Shown here piece after piece: positions 37,039 to 46,534 of a stretch of DNA of 64,000 bases (the first letter of the stretch is position 1; each line of letters begins with the position of its first letter). This stretch comes from Pirellulales bacterium (GTDB lineage: Bacteria > Planctomycetota > Planctomycetia > Pirellulales > UBA1268), in contig JADHNY010000009.1 of NCBI GenBank assembly GCA_016779265.1, positions 1 to 64,000 of the forward strand. The letters are read 5' to 3'. Both the position numbers and the translations under genes were made by a program. The notes under the pieces were generated by a model that was not told where the DNA came from, did no database searches, and worked only from the letters and a program-made list of their open reading frames with translations.

Positions 37039-38712
37039 TCAGTGGGTCAGTTTCTTGTAGCGGAAGCGGTGCGGCTCATCCGCACCGATCCCGAGCCGCT
37101 CGCGGCGACTTCGCTCGTAGACGTCGAAGTTGCCCTCGCAGACATGGACATAGCCATCCCCTTCAAAGGCAATGATCGTCGTCGCCAGCCGGTCGAGGAA
37201 CCAGCGGTCGTGGGTGATCACCACCACGCTTCCGGGGAAGTGAGTGATGCCCTCCTCGAGGGAGCGGAGAGTGTCAACGTCGAGGTCGTTCGTCGGCTCG
37301 TCGAGCAGCAGCAGGTTGCAGCCCCGCCGAAGCAGTTTGGCCAGATGCACGCGGTTGCGTTCACCGCCTGAGAGCTTGCCAACCTTTTTCTGCTGGTCGG
37401 GACCCATAAACATGAACTTGGCAACGTAGCTGCGAGCGTTCACCGTTCGCTTTCCAAGCTCGATTGTGTCGTGCCCGCCCGAGATCTCCTCGAAGACGGT
37501 CTTCTCTGGATCGAGTGCATCGCGGCTCTGATCGACATAGCCGACATCAACTGTCGAGCCCACCTTGATCTCGCCTGCATCAGGCTGCTCCTGGCCGACA
37601 AGCATTCGAAACAGCGTGGTCTTGCCAGCTCCATTCGGACCGATGATTCCCACAATGCCACCCGCGGGAATCCGGAACGAAAGGTTTTCAAACAGCAGTT
37701 TGTCGCCGTAGGCCTTGGAGAGTCCTTCGGCCTCAATCACCTGATCGCCGAGGGCACGGCTCGCTGGAATCATGATCTCCACGTCGGAATCACGCGTTGC
37801 GGCCTGCTCGGCTGCCAGTTTCTCATAGGCAGCCACGCGTGCCTTGCTCTTCGCCTGCCGCGCTTTCGGCGACATGCGAATCCACTCAAGTTCTTTGTCG
37901 AGCGTCTTCTGGCGGGCTGACGCTTGCTTCTCCTCAAGCTCAAGCCTGGCCTTCTTCTGCTGCAGCCAGGCGGTGTAGTTGCCTTCAAAGGGGATACCTC
38001 GGCCATGATCGACCTCGAGGATCCACTTCGCCACGTTGTCGAGGAAGTAACGATCGTGGGTCACCGCCACGACAGTCCCCTCGTAGTCGGCCAGATGCCG
38101 TTCGAGCCAGGCAACACTCTCTGCGTCGAGGTGATTGGTCGGCTCGTCGAGCAGGAGGAGGTCTGGCTTTTCCAGCAGCAGCCGGCAGAGCGCCACGCGA
38201 CGACGTTCCCCGCCAGAGAGGTTGGTCACCGGCCAGTCACCTGGAGGCAGGTTCATCGCCTCCATGGCGATCTCAAGCTGCCGCTCGAGATCCCATGCAT
38301 TCTTGGCCTCGATCTCATCCTGAACCGTCGCCTGCTCTTCGAGGAGCTTCTCCATCTCCTCGGGCTCCATCGGCTCCGCCAGTTTGGCGTTGATCTCCTC
38401 AAACCGCTTCAGCACTGCGCGGGTCGCCGCCACGGCTTCCATCACATTTTCCTGAACGGTCTTGTCGGGGTCGAGCTGAGGCTCCTGCTGCAGGTAGCCC
38501 ACCGTGTAGCCCTCGGCCAGCCGAGCCTCACCCTCGTACTCCTTGTCGAGGCCGGCCATGATCTTCATCAACGTGCTCTTGCCGGCGCCGTTTCGCCCCA
38601 GCAGACCGATTTTGGCCCCAGGGTAGAAGGCGATATTGATGTCTTTGAGCAGTTCCCGCTGGCCAAACTTCTTGGTGAGGTGCGAGATCTGATAGATGAA
38701 GGCAGCGCCCAT
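37039..38712 (-). CDS. ettA: ABC-F translational throttle ATPase EttA
   Basis: A 557-residue soluble ABC-F protein, which acts at the ribosomal E site and has no membrane partner. Two ABC cassettes are present: Walker [13 protein letters not shown] with [12 protein letters not shown] and [16 protein letters not shown], then [12 protein letters not shown] with [13 protein letters not shown] and [16 protein letters not shown]. Between them is the P-site tRNA-interaction linker rich in [25 protein letters not shown], and the first cassette includes the EttA-type arm ([25 protein letters not shown]). Length and linker match EttA closely. It is convergent with pfk. Confidence 0.94.
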   Translation of the reverse strand: MGAAFIYQISHLTKKFGQRELLKDINIAFYPGAKIGLLGRNGAGKSTLMKIMAGLDKEYEGEARLAEGYTVGYLQQEPQLDPDKTVQENVMEAVAATRAVLKRFEEINAKLAEPMEPEEMEKLLEEQATVQDEIEAKNAWDLERQLEIAMEAMNLPPGDWPVTNLSGGERRRVALCRLLLEKPDLLLLDEPTNHLDAESVAWLERHLADYEGTVVAVTHDRYFLDNVAKWILEVDHGRGIPFEGNYTAWLQQKKARLELEEKQASARQKTLDKELEWIRMSPKARQAKSKARVAAYEKLAAEQAATRDSDVEIMIPASRALGDQVIEAEGLSKAYGDKLLFENLSFRIPAGGIVGIIGPNGAGKTTLFRMLVGQEQPDAGEIKVGSTVDVGYVDQSRDALDPEKTVFEEISGGHDTIELGKRTVNARSYVAKFMFMGPDQQKKVGKLSGGERNRVHLAKLLRRGCNLLLLDEPTNDLDVDTLRSLEEGITHFPGSVVVITHDRWFLDRLATTIIAFEGDGYVHVCEGNFDVYERSRRERLGIGADEPHRFRYKKLTH

Positions 38713-38944
38713 AGATGCAGGTATCCGTCCAAGCGTTTCGTGAGGAGGGTGTGGAAAGGCGGGGTCGCACGGGAGCCATGCGAGCGATCTTTGTCGCGCG
38801 AGACCGAAGTCGGCACGAGACCCGCATCCTAGCGAAGTCGGGCTCTGTCAGCGAGGCTCGGCCCTGACGGCGGCTCGTTGCAGGTGGGCAGCCCTTTCAC
38901 TACGATGCCGGACGTGCTGGCGTTAGAACCCGAGGGAGGACGCA

Positions 38945-39853
38945 ATGGCGTCGTACGCAAACGAGGACGTGCTGGTGTCGACCGAATGGGTGGCCAATGT
39001 GGCTGCCAATCCGGAGGCTCACCCAAACGTGCGGATCGTCGAATCTGACGAGGATCGGGCACTCTACACGCAGGGCCACGTCCCTGGAGCGGTCGAAATC
39101 GACTGGCAGGTCGATCTGCAGGACGCCACCTGGCGTGACTACATCGATCGGGCCGCCTTCGAGGATCTCTGTCGACGCAAAGGGATCTCCAACGACACCA
39201 CCGTCGTGTTCTACGGCGACAAGAGCAACTGGTGGGCCTGCTACGCCTTCTGGACGTTCAAGCTCTACGGTCATGCCGACTGCCGGATCATGAACGGCGG
39301 ACGAAAAAAGTGGGCTCTCGACGGGCGTCCGTGGTCCACAGACCGTGTTGATCCAGCCCCAGGCACCTACACCGCCAGCGAACAGGACATGTCGATCCGC
39401 GCCCTGCGAGACGAGGTGCTCAAGCATCAAAAGGCGGGCAAACCGCTGGTCGATGTGCGAAGTCCGGAGGAATACACCGGTGCCAGGCTGCACATGCCCG
39501 ACTACCCAAACGAGGGCTCCCTTCGCGGCGGACATATTCCTGGTGCCATCAGCATCCCATGGCCCTTGTCGGTCAACGAAGACGGTACCTTCAAGTCTGC
39601 GAAGGAGCTCGAGAAGCTCTACGTCAAGGACGCCAAACTTCGTCGTCGTTCAGCCACCGTGGCCTATTGCCGCATCGGCGAGCGATCGAGCCTGACCTGG
39701 TTTGTGCTGACGTATCTGCTCGGCTTCTCCAACGTGAAGAACTACGACGGGTCTTGGCTGGAGTGGGGCAATGCGGTTCGCATGCCTATAGTCCAAGGCC
39801 CCACACCAGACGGCAGTGCGGCTCCTGCCTCTCCGGACACGCCGACGGCATAG
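38945..39853 (+). CDS. Two-domain sulfurtransferase (rhodanese)
   Basis: A 302-residue thiosulfate/3-mercaptopyruvate sulfurtransferase. The inactive N-terminal rhodanese domain has [16 protein letters not shown] and [24 protein letters not shown]. The catalytic C-terminal domain carries [13 protein letters not shown] and the active loop [21 protein letters not shown]. The CRIGERS loop favours thiosulfate (CRxGxR-type) over mercaptopyruvate (CGSGVTA-type). GGGAGG precedes ATG 38945. It is followed by sufE, so it may feed persulfide sulfur into Fe-S cluster or thiolation pathways. Confidence 0.92.
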   Translation: MASYANEDVLVSTEWVANVAANPEAHPNVRIVESDEDRALYTQGHVPGAVEIDWQVDLQDATWRDYIDRAAFEDLCRRKGISNDTTVVFYGDKSNWWACYAFWTFKLYGHADCRIMNGGRKKWALDGRPWSTDRVDPAPGTYTASEQDMSIRALRDEVLKHQKAGKPLVDVRSPEEYTGARLHMPDYPNEGSLRGGHIPGAISIPWPLSVNEDGTFKSAKELEKLYVKDAKLRRRSATVAYCRIGERSSLTWFVLTYLLGFSNVKNYDGSWLEWGNAVRMPIVQGPTPDGSAAPASPDTPTA

Positions 39854-39858
39854 GGGCA

Positions 39859-39888
39859 TAGGTCACAGCAGGGCGTAGGTCACAGCAG
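39859..39888. repeat. Two-copy direct repeat between rhodanese and sufE
   Basis: TAGGTCACAGCAG occurs at 39859 and 39876, a period of 17 bp, filling most of the 53-bp spacer. Confidence 0.85.
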
Positions 39889-39906
39889 TCTCGTGAGCAT
39901 AGTTCG

Positions 39907-40356
39907 ATGAGTACCGTTGCCGAACGACTCGACGAGGTCGTGGAAGACTTTGTCGACCTCGATGGTCGCGAGAAACTTGAGATGCTCTTGGAGTATGCGG
40001 CCACGCTCCCGCCACTCCCGCCCGGCCAGAAAGGCCTGGATGAAAACCGGGTGCACGAGTGCCAGTCGCCCGTGTTTATCCGTGTTGAGCTGAAGCCAAC
40101 GTCTGATGGGCACGCAGGCGTCCACCTGCAGGCTGAGGTAGCCGAGGAAGCACCGACAGTCAAAGGCTTCGTGGCCATGCTCGCGAAAGCCTTCACGGGC
40201 AGGCCGACCGACGAGGTGCTGGCCGTCGACGACACCCTGCTCGACAGGCTGGGCCTTGCCGACGTGCTCGGCATGCTCCGGACTCGCGGCCTACGGGCCA
40301 TCATCGAGTACGTGAAGCGGGGCGTCGTACGCAGCCTGGCAGACTCAGCTTCTTAG
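39907..40356 (+). CDS. sufE: SufE-type sulfur acceptor protein
   Basis: SufE accepts persulfide sulfur from a cysteine desulfurase for Fe-S cluster assembly. The 149-residue protein matches the family: EKLEMLLEYAATLPPLP at the N-terminus, NRVHECQSPVFIRVEL with the active-site Cys in the HECQS loop, and ADVLGMLRTRGLRAIIEYVKRG near the end. Partner sufS and scaffold sufBCD are not in this window. It lies 53 bp after the rhodanese on the same strand, so the two likely form a sulfur-transfer pair. Confidence 0.93.
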   Translation: MSTVAERLDEVVEDFVDLDGREKLEMLLEYAATLPPLPPGQKGLDENRVHECQSPVFIRVELKPTSDGHAGVHLQAEVAEEAPTVKGFVAMLAKAFTGRPTDEVLAVDDTLLDRLGLADVLGMLRTRGLRAIIEYVKRGVVRSLADSAS

Positions 40357-40368
40357 AGCCGTTTCACC

Positions 40369-40397
40369 GTCTGACAGCCGACTGTCTGACAGCCGAC
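40369..40397. repeat. Two-copy direct repeat after sufE
   Basis: GTCTGACAGCCGAC at 40369 is repeated at 40384, period 15 bp, immediately past the sufE stop. Confidence 0.85.
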
Positions 40398-40514
40398 CGA
40401 CCTGGCACCGACCAACAGCCCTCAGCGGCGGCCACAAACGCACCCGCAACGTTTCCGAGGATGCACTCGGAGTGATACCTGCTCGCAACCGAGACGATCA
40501 ACGCCCGTTGTTTT

Positions 40515-40547
40515 TCGAGGCCAGCACTGTTTATCGAGGCCAGCACT
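40515..40547. repeat. Two-copy direct repeat at the hpnH 3' end
   Basis: TCGAGGCCAGCACT at 40515 is repeated at 40534, period 19 bp. The second copy abuts the hpnH stop codon. Together with the pair at 40369 it frames the sufE-hpnH convergent spacer. Confidence 0.85.
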
Positions 40548-41641
40548 CAATCGAGAATGGGCAGGAGCGGCTCCGACACAGGCTGCGGACGGACTGGCTG
40601 CGGCGGGGCAGTAGGCACGCCACCGTCGTTCGATCCAAAGACCATCAGCCGCGCGGTGGCCAGCATGCCCCGCAGCGAGCCGAGCGATGCCTCGACGGCG
40701 GCCGGCTCGTAGCCGCAGTGCACCATGCAATCGGCACACTTGGGATTCCCACTGGCACGGCCATACGCATCCCAGTCAGTCTCTTCCATCAGTTCGCGGA
40801 AGGACGACACATACCCCTCGTCGAGCAGATAGCAGGGCTTCTGCCAGCCGAAGAGGTTGTAGGTTGGCGTGCCCCAAGGCAGGCACTCTAGGTCCCAGGC
40901 ACCCTTGAGAAACTCAAGGAACACCGGCGACTGATTAAACTTCCAGCTTCGCTTGGCCTTTCCCAGGATGCGGCGAAACAGACTCTCGGCATCATCACGG
41001 GCCAGAAAATGCTCCTGGTCCGGAGCCTTCGCATAGGAGTAGCCCGGCGAAACCATCATTCCTTCGACACCGAGGGCCATCACCTGATCGAAGAAGCTGC
41101 GGTACTTCTCGGGCGGAGCATCGGCAAACAGGGTGGAGTTCGTGGTCACCCGGAAGCCCGCCTCGCGAGCAGCTCGAATCGCAGAAACCGCCATCTCATA
41201 GACGCCCTCACGGCAGACAGCCGCATCGTGAATCTCACGTGGACCATCGAGATGCACAGAAAAGGCGAGATACTTTGAAGGCTGAAAGCGATCGAGCATC
41301 TCCTCGAGCTTCAAGGCGTTGGTGCAGAGATAGAGATATCGCTTGCGAGCCACGATGCCCTTAACAATGTCCACAATCTGAGGATGCAGCAGTGGCTCAC
41401 CTCCGGGGATCGAAACGACCGGCGCGCCGCACTCGTCCACGGCTCCCAGGCAATCGTCCACCGAGAGGTGCCGTCGCAGGATATCGTTGGGGTGCTGAAT
41501 CTTTCCGCATCCCGCGCAGGCGAGGTTGCAGCGAAACAGAGGCTCCAGCATCAGCACGAGCGGATACCGTTTATTCCCTGCCAGCTTCTGCGAGAACACA
41601 TGCCGCAGCACAGCGGCCATCTGGCCGAACGGAACTCCCAT
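40547..41641 (-). CDS. hpnH: Adenosylhopane synthase, radical SAM
   Basis: HpnH adds the 5'-deoxyadenosyl radical to diploptene, giving adenosylhopane, the first step of hopanoid side-chain extension. The 364-residue protein has the radical SAM cluster motif CNLACAGC (Cys 38, 42, 45), then VSIPGGEPLLHPQI, YLAFSVHLDGPREIHD and a C-terminal Cys set in GNPKCADCMVHCGYEP. MLEPLFRCNLACAGCGKIQHP is a close family match. Its ATG shares a base with the shc stop, so it is translated in the same operon after the cyclase. Confidence 0.95.
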   Translation of the reverse strand: MGVPFGQMAAVLRHVFSQKLAGNKRYPLVLMLEPLFRCNLACAGCGKIQHPNDILRRHLSVDDCLGAVDECGAPVVSIPGGEPLLHPQIVDIVKGIVARKRYLYLCTNALKLEEMLDRFQPSKYLAFSVHLDGPREIHDAAVCREGVYEMAVSAIRAAREAGFRVTTNSTLFADAPPEKYRSFFDQVMALGVEGMMVSPGYSYAKAPDQEHFLARDDAESLFRRILGKAKRSWKFNQSPVFLEFLKGAWDLECLPWGTPTYNLFGWQKPCYLLDEGYVSSFRELMEETDWDAYGRASGNPKCADCMVHCGYEPAAVEASLGSLRGMLATARLMVFGSNDGGVPTAPPQPVRPQPVSEPLLPILD

Positions 41642-43833
41642 CAGACTGTCTCCTGTTCGGACAAGGTCATCGCTTCCCGGAACTTCGTGGCGAAGTTCGC
41701 CTCCCCGTCTGCCAGGTCATCAGAGAGCGTGCGGGCGAGGGATTGGAGCGGAAAGTAGATCGGATAGTAGTGGTACCGAAGGTAGAAGACCTTCGGGAAA
41801 CCTGTGCCGGTAAACGCCGTCTCGTGCCAGCTGCCATCGTCCTGCTGTTCCCGCACGAGCCAGGCCAGCCCGCGTCGGCATGCATCAGACTCTGACCGGT
41901 TGGCAGCCGCGAGGCCGGCGACTGCCCACGCTGTCTGTGAAGCCGTTACCTCACCTCGGCCAGCCCAACATGGATCTTCGTAGCTGCGTGGCGATTCCCC
42001 CCAGCCACCATCTGCCTGCTGGCACGACTCCAGCCAATCGATAGCACGAGTGATCAGCGGATCACTTGCCTCCACGCCGATCGAACGCAGCCCTTCAATG
42101 ACCTGCCAGGTGCCGTAGAGGTAGTTCACACCCCACCGGCCAAACCAGCTGCCGTTCGACTCCTGGCACTGCCGAAGATATGCCACCGCCCGGTCGACGA
42201 CAGGGTGTCCTGGCCGCAGCCCGACCTGCCCAACCGCCTCCAAGACACGCCCGGCAAGGTCGGGCGAACTCGGGTCGATCATCGCATTGTGATCGGCGAA
42301 GGGAACCTTACACAGCAGTTCCATCGTGTTGTCACGATCGAAAGCTCCCCAGCCGCCATCGGAGTTTTGCATCGCGCCGAGCCACTCGGTGGCCCTGGGC
42401 AGGCAGGCCGCAATCCGAGCCAGCCGCTCTGCGACTGCGGGCTGCAGATGAATCTTCAAACGCCGGCAGGCATGCCGGTAGTCAGAGAGGGCGAGCACGA
42501 CCATCGCCGTGTCATCAACATCTGGGTAGAAGCGATTCGCATACTCAAAGCACCACGCTGCCGGGGCCGCCTTGACCTGTTCACTCCAGTCACCCGGTGT
42601 GCGAATCTCTCGCTCGAGCAGCCAGTCAACAGCTCGCGCCAGGTGAGCATGCTCCACAGCTCCCTCCAGCCGCGTCGACTGACAGAGTGCCCGTATCGTG
42701 ATCGCTGTATCCCAGACCGGTGAATGACACGGCTCAAGCCGTGTCGAGCCATCCGGCTCATGCTCCACCAGTCGCTGCAGCCGCTCCCAAGCCCGCGAGA
42801 CCTCGGGGGATTCGTCGGAGTAGCCAAGGCATTTCAGTGCAATGATGCTCCACACCATTGGCGGGAAGATGGCTCCCAGGCCATCACTGTCGACGCACCG
42901 CTCCAGCATCCACTGCTCACACGCAGCGACAGCCCTCCGCCGCAGCGGCATCAGCCCAAGCGACTCGCACCACTTGATGCCCACATCCACAACACGGAAA
43001 AACTTCTCCCAGCCCCGAGCACGCACGCGTGGTGCCGCGTGGTGGCCTTCAGTGAAGAGTTCGGCGATGCCGCGTTCGGCCGGGACCTGCCGCTGTGGCT
43101 TATAGGTCCACATCAGTGACAAAGGCACAATCATCGTTCGCGACCAGGCCGACACACTGTGCAGGTTGATCGCCGACCATTTCGGCAGGAGCACGATCTC
43201 CGGAGGCACAGCCGGGCAGGCCGAGTAGGGCATCTGGCCGAGGAGCGCGAGATAGTACCTCGTGAAGCTGTTTACAGCCCACGGCCCTCCGAGCACACGA
43301 ATCGCCTCTCGGGCCCGCTGCATGGCTGGCTCATCGGGTGAGTGACCGGCCAGCTTAAGCACCAGGTAGGCCTTGACCGTAGCGCTCACTTCGGCAGGTC
43401 CGCCCGGGTAAATCGGCCAGCCACCGTCAGGAAGCTGCAAGGACCTGATTCGCTGCAGAGCACCGGCGACCTCCGGCCGATCGAAGCGATCCAGCCAGGC
43501 TAAGAGCAGGAGGTACTCTGTCTCAAGGATCGTGTCGCCCTCAAGCGCCGCCCGCCAGTGACCATCTGCATGCTGACGCGTGAGCAGCCAGTCAGTCACC
43601 CGACGAACGGCCACCTCACGAGCGGCATCGCTCGGGCCCAGTTGCGACTCCACCACAACGTCAGACGAGGTGTCCGTCGTCTTGGTCAGAAACGCCTCGC
43701 TCAGCCGCAGGCCACGATGGGGCCGCGTCATCACTGCGGCAGGGAGGCGTCCTTCCACGACGCGACGGCCTGTCGGCATCCGATCCGTCGCATCATCGCT
43801 GCGAACGCATCCCGGACCCGATGAAACATCCAT
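41641..43833 (-). CDS. shc: Squalene-hopene cyclase
   Basis: Shc (HpnF) cyclises squalene to hopene and hopanol at the membrane. The 730-residue protein carries the acid motif DVDDTAMVVLAL near residue 437, where the middle Asp protonates squalene, and several QW repeats, for example LPDGGWPIYPGG, NSDGGWGAFD, ESNGSWFGRWGVNYLYGTW, QADGGWGES and QDDGSWHETAFTGTGFPKVFYLRYH. The last segment is highly conserved in bacterial cyclases. ATG 43833 (MDVSSGPG) is preceded by an AAGAGA site; the track's 16 extra residues are doubtful. The N-terminal 80 residues are unusually long and variable. Confidence 0.96.
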   Translation of the reverse strand: MDVSSGPGCVRSDDATDRMPTGRRVVEGRLPAAVMTRPHRGLRLSEAFLTKTTDTSSDVVVESQLGPSDAAREVAVRRVTDWLLTRQHADGHWRAALEGDTILETEYLLLLAWLDRFDRPEVAGALQRIRSLQLPDGGWPIYPGGPAEVSATVKAYLVLKLAGHSPDEPAMQRAREAIRVLGGPWAVNSFTRYYLALLGQMPYSACPAVPPEIVLLPKWSAINLHSVSAWSRTMIVPLSLMWTYKPQRQVPAERGIAELFTEGHHAAPRVRARGWEKFFRVVDVGIKWCESLGLMPLRRRAVAACEQWMLERCVDSDGLGAIFPPMVWSIIALKCLGYSDESPEVSRAWERLQRLVEHEPDGSTRLEPCHSPVWDTAITIRALCQSTRLEGAVEHAHLARAVDWLLEREIRTPGDWSEQVKAAPAAWCFEYANRFYPDVDDTAMVVLALSDYRHACRRLKIHLQPAVAERLARIAACLPRATEWLGAMQNSDGGWGAFDRDNTMELLCKVPFADHNAMIDPSSPDLAGRVLEAVGQVGLRPGHPVVDRAVAYLRQCQESNGSWFGRWGVNYLYGTWQVIEGLRSIGVEASDPLITRAIDWLESCQQADGGWGESPRSYEDPCWAGRGEVTASQTAWAVAGLAAANRSESDACRRGLAWLVREQQDDGSWHETAFTGTGFPKVFYLRYHYYPIYFPLQSLARTLSDDLADGEANFATKFREAMTLSEQETV

Positions 43834-43973
43834 GTCTCTTTTCCCGTTTCCAACGGCGATTCTGGCAGCAGGCGTGTCCATCCTTCGCCTACGTTCTCAG
43901 ACCGCAGCTCCACTCGGGGAGCAGGCGGTGCTGCATCGCAGCGGCTCCATCCCGGAACTCCCTGCGGGGCAGC

Positions 43974-44002
43974 AGAATAAAAAACGTAGGAAATACCGAC
44001 AA
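43974..44002 (-). promoter_or_regulatory. Sigma-70-type promoter for shc-hpnH
   Basis: On the minus strand TTGTCG and TATTCT are separated by exactly 17 bases. Transcription would start about 130 bases before the shc ATG, inside the 263-bp spacer between shc and the kinase gene. This makes shc-hpnH a unit distinct from the upstream regulators. Confidence 0.5.
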
Positions 44003-44096
44003 GACCGGCTGGACCAAGAGACGCCGGCGAGCCTGGAGAGACAGGGGGGCTGCGCAAAGACTAGCGACTCGCGAGCTGCTCATTCCGTGTAAAAAT

Positions 44097-45359
44097 CTAC
44101 GTCTCGGCGAGAGGATTCTTCGCCGACCCCATCACCTCACCAGGCTGTTCGGCTGGCAACACGAGCCGAACGGAAGTCCCTTGCTCAGAACCTGACACGA
44201 GTTCCATGCGTCCTCCACAGGCCCGAGCGAGAGCCCATGCGTGCGAAAGCCCCACGCCCAAGCCGCGGCCCGCCTCACGTCCACAGTGAAAGGGATCAAA
44301 GACAACGGGCAGATCCTCTCGATCGATCCCGGGGCCGTCATCCTTCACCAGAATCGCCTGCAGCCCATCCTCTGAACTCGCGGCCAGCGAAACGGTGACC
44401 GTGCCAGCCTTCTGGGCAGCCTCAATGGCATTGAGAATCACTGCATGCAACGCCTCTGCAACCAGCTTGGGGTCCACCCAGCCCCAGACAGCGTCTGCTG
44501 GCACATCGCTTCGCAGCGTGAGCCCTTCGCCACCAGGCCGCTCACCGAGCGAACCAATCACCGACTCCACCAATGCAGCCAGGTCGACGCGTGCCGGCCT
44601 CGCGACCGGTGGCTTGGCGAAGACCATCAGCCCCCCGATCATGTCTCGGGCACGAAAGGCCTGGTCGACGATGGTTGCGAGCTTCCGGCGGCGTTGTGGA
44701 TCCGGCTCATCTCTCAGCAGCGACTGGCCTCGCGTCGCGATATTGGCCAGAGGGTTGTTGATTTCGTGCCCGGCGCCGTAGGCCAACTGCCGCACTGCCT
44801 CCAGCCGTGCATCGGCCAACGCTGCATCAAACCGTTCACGAAGCCCAAGGTGCTCGCGAAGCAGCCGAACAGCAGCGACGAGCAGTTCTGCTTCTGCCCG
44901 CCGATCCGCAGCAAGAGCCGCCAGCCGAAGGTCGCGACCAAATCGTGTCAGCAGATGCTCACCTCGACTGCGTCGGCCAGGGGATGTGTCGGCCTGACCA
45001 CCAGCGTCATGCTCGCCAACCGCCGTCAGCCACCGCTCAACCGCACACGCTGGAACGCCCAGATCCGCGACTGCCACCGCCAACGCATGCTGCAGGGAAA
45101 AGCCACCCTCGGGACGCCACGCAGTCAACGCGGCAGCCACAGCGACACACTCTGCTGTCGTGAGCTCAGCATGCTCAATCGGCAACTCACGCCCACCTGG
45201 CGGAGCTACCTCCCCAGGCGAGCGACACGCACCGCCCGGCACTGCCGCCACAGACGAGGCACCTTTCGAGGAGTCATCAAAAGACATGGTGCTCGAGGGC
45301 TCTTTCGAACCCCCGAGCACCAGCCAGGCACCCGTTGTTTCATCAGCGTGCTGCGTCAC
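44097..45359 (-). CDS. Soluble histidine kinase
   Basis: A 420-residue histidine kinase with no membrane helix, so it senses a cytoplasmic cue or a partner. The N-terminal 180 residues (an Ala-rich helical region) match no sensor I know. The H-box is LAYGAGHEINNPLANIATRGQ, of the NtrB/HATPase_c-linked type, followed by VAEALHAVILNAIEAAQ (N-box), VKDDGPGIDREDLPVVFDPF (G1) and GLGVGLSHAWALARACGG (G2). The track start is GTG 45359 with GGTGAG upstream; ATG 45287 is an alternative. It lies between the HTH-REC regulator and shc on the same strand, making it the obvious partner of that regulator. Confidence 0.88.
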   Translation of the reverse strand: MTQHADETTGAWLVLGGSKEPSSTMSFDDSSKGASSVAAVPGGACRSPGEVAPPGGRELPIEHAELTTAECVAVAAALTAWRPEGGFSLQHALAVAVADLGVPACAVERWLTAVGEHDAGGQADTSPGRRSRGEHLLTRFGRDLRLAALAADRRAEAELLVAAVRLLREHLGLRERFDAALADARLEAVRQLAYGAGHEINNPLANIATRGQSLLRDEPDPQRRRKLATIVDQAFRARDMIGGLMVFAKPPVARPARVDLAALVESVIGSLGERPGGEGLTLRSDVPADAVWGWVDPKLVAEALHAVILNAIEAAQKAGTVTVSLAASSEDGLQAILVKDDGPGIDREDLPVVFDPFHCGREAGRGLGVGLSHAWALARACGGRMELVSGSEQGTSVRLVLPAEQPGEVMGSAKNPLAET

Positions 45360-45418
45360 GGCGTCTCACCATCGTGTTGCACACGGACGTTTACTCGCCA
45401 CTCGGCAGCACGAGGGCT

Positions 45419-46006
45419 TCAGCCCCCGGCAGCCACCGATTCGATATCGAGCAGGCTGCAGATGCGATCGAGGAGCACCTCGCCCTCGAAGGGCTTCTGC
45501 AGAAACTCATTCGCACCCGACAACTTGAGGTCCTCAATACGATCCGGCTCACACATGCCCGAGATGCAGATGATCCGCACTTCGTCCATCGTGGAGTCGC
45601 TTCGCACACGTTGGCAAACCTCTTTGCCGTTGATATCGGGCAGCATGACGTCCAACACAATCAGGTCAGGACGATATTCCTTCACCATCATGCCGGCATC
45701 AAAGCCGTTATTCACACTTCGCACCTCGAAGCGGCCATCCCGCTCCAGCACGTCGGTGATCAGTTCCACCAGATCCTGGTCATCATCAACGACGAGGATC
45801 TTTCGCCGACCGCTCTCGAGCGCATCGGTTGGGATTCCGTTGTCACGCATGAACAGAAACAGCTGATCCCGAGGAATCCGGCGAAACCGGCTCCCTGGAA
45901 CACGAAATCCCTTCAGCTGTCCTGAGTCGAAGCAGCGAATGATTGTCTGCTGGCTGACCTTGCAGATCTTCGCCGCTTCGCCGGTTGTGTACACGGTCTT
46001 TTGCAT
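45419..46006 (-). CDS. Response regulator with N-terminal excisionase/MerR-type HTH and C-terminal receiver
   Basis: A 195-residue regulator with reversed domain order. Residues 1 to about 60 (YTTGEAAKICKVSQQTIIRCFDSGQLKGFRVPGSRFRRIPRDQL) form a winged HTH of the BldC/excisionase type. A short linker is followed by the receiver domain, RKILVVDDDQDLVELITDVL, with the phospho-Asp in LIVLDVMLPDINGKEVC and the Lys in NEFLQKPFEGEV. ATG 46006 (MQKTVYTT) is the natural start; the track's 31 upstream residues are not conserved in style. It precedes the soluble histidine kinase and the shc-hpnH genes on the same strand, so hopanoid control is a testable guess. Confidence 0.9.
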   Translation of the reverse strand: MQKTVYTTGEAAKICKVSQQTIIRCFDSGQLKGFRVPGSRFRRIPRDQLFLFMRDNGIPTDALESGRRKILVVDDDQDLVELITDVLERDGRFEVRSVNNGFDAGMMVKEYRPDLIVLDVMLPDINGKEVCQRVRSDSTMDEVRIICISGMCEPDRIEDLKLSGANEFLQKPFEGEVLLDRICSLLDIESVAAGG

Positions 46007-46534
46007 CTGCCGAACCACCCTCTCCCTAGCTGTGGTATCGCTAGTCTCTACGGCACGCTGACAGAAAACGGCTGACGGCAAACCTGCCGCCATTCCCAAC
46101 CACCGACACCCGGCAGTCGAGGGCTCCGTGATTCCTCAGCGTGTCTAGGCCTCCTTGTTGCCCAATGACACTGTTTCCCACGCGAACGCGGTGAAACCTG
46201 CCATACCGACGCTACGCCCATCATGGTGCAGAACTCCACACCAGTGAGGACAACCGGAAGAGATGGGTGGGCGTGGTCAGCGAAGGGACTCCTTTTCCCT
46301 TTCGCAACAATCGTTGCCGACTGCCAAGCTTGCCATCCTTGCCAGGCTGGCGGGAATATAGCGCAGCTTACGCAACGAGTCAACATCAACATAGTTGACG
46401 CAACTGCTGTCTGCGCAACAGTTTGCGCAATAAGCATGAATGCCCCGCAATACCCCGGTCGCCGCCTTCTCGACCGTAAGGGCATGCGTTGACCATGCTG
46501 GCGACGCAGCGTTTCTGCCTCGCCAATGAGCCTT
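46007..46534. promoter_or_regulatory. 528-bp regulatory gap with promoter and CGCAA repeats
   Basis: No gene is supported here; the 188-residue ORF antisense to it is low-complexity shadow. On the minus strand TTGACT (46378-46383) and TATATT (46355-46360) are 17 bases apart, a near-consensus promoter for the HTH-REC gene, with a leader of about 340 bases. GTCAAC-N9-GTTGAC (46379-46399) overlaps the -35. CGCAA words occur at 46303, 46371, 46399, 46414, 46426 and 46446 (plus strand), several extended to CGCAAC or GCGCAA. Confidence 0.65.

Noticed and set aside
44003-44096. Intrinsic terminator of the kinase gene at the T6 run near 43980
   Set aside because: The nearest hairpin (CCGGC / GCCGG) is not adjacent to the T-run; the T-run lies between -35 and -10 of a better promoter reading.
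44445-45866. 473-residue plus-strand ORF across the kinase and regulator genes
   Set aside because: Low-complexity antisense frame spanning two well-supported genes.
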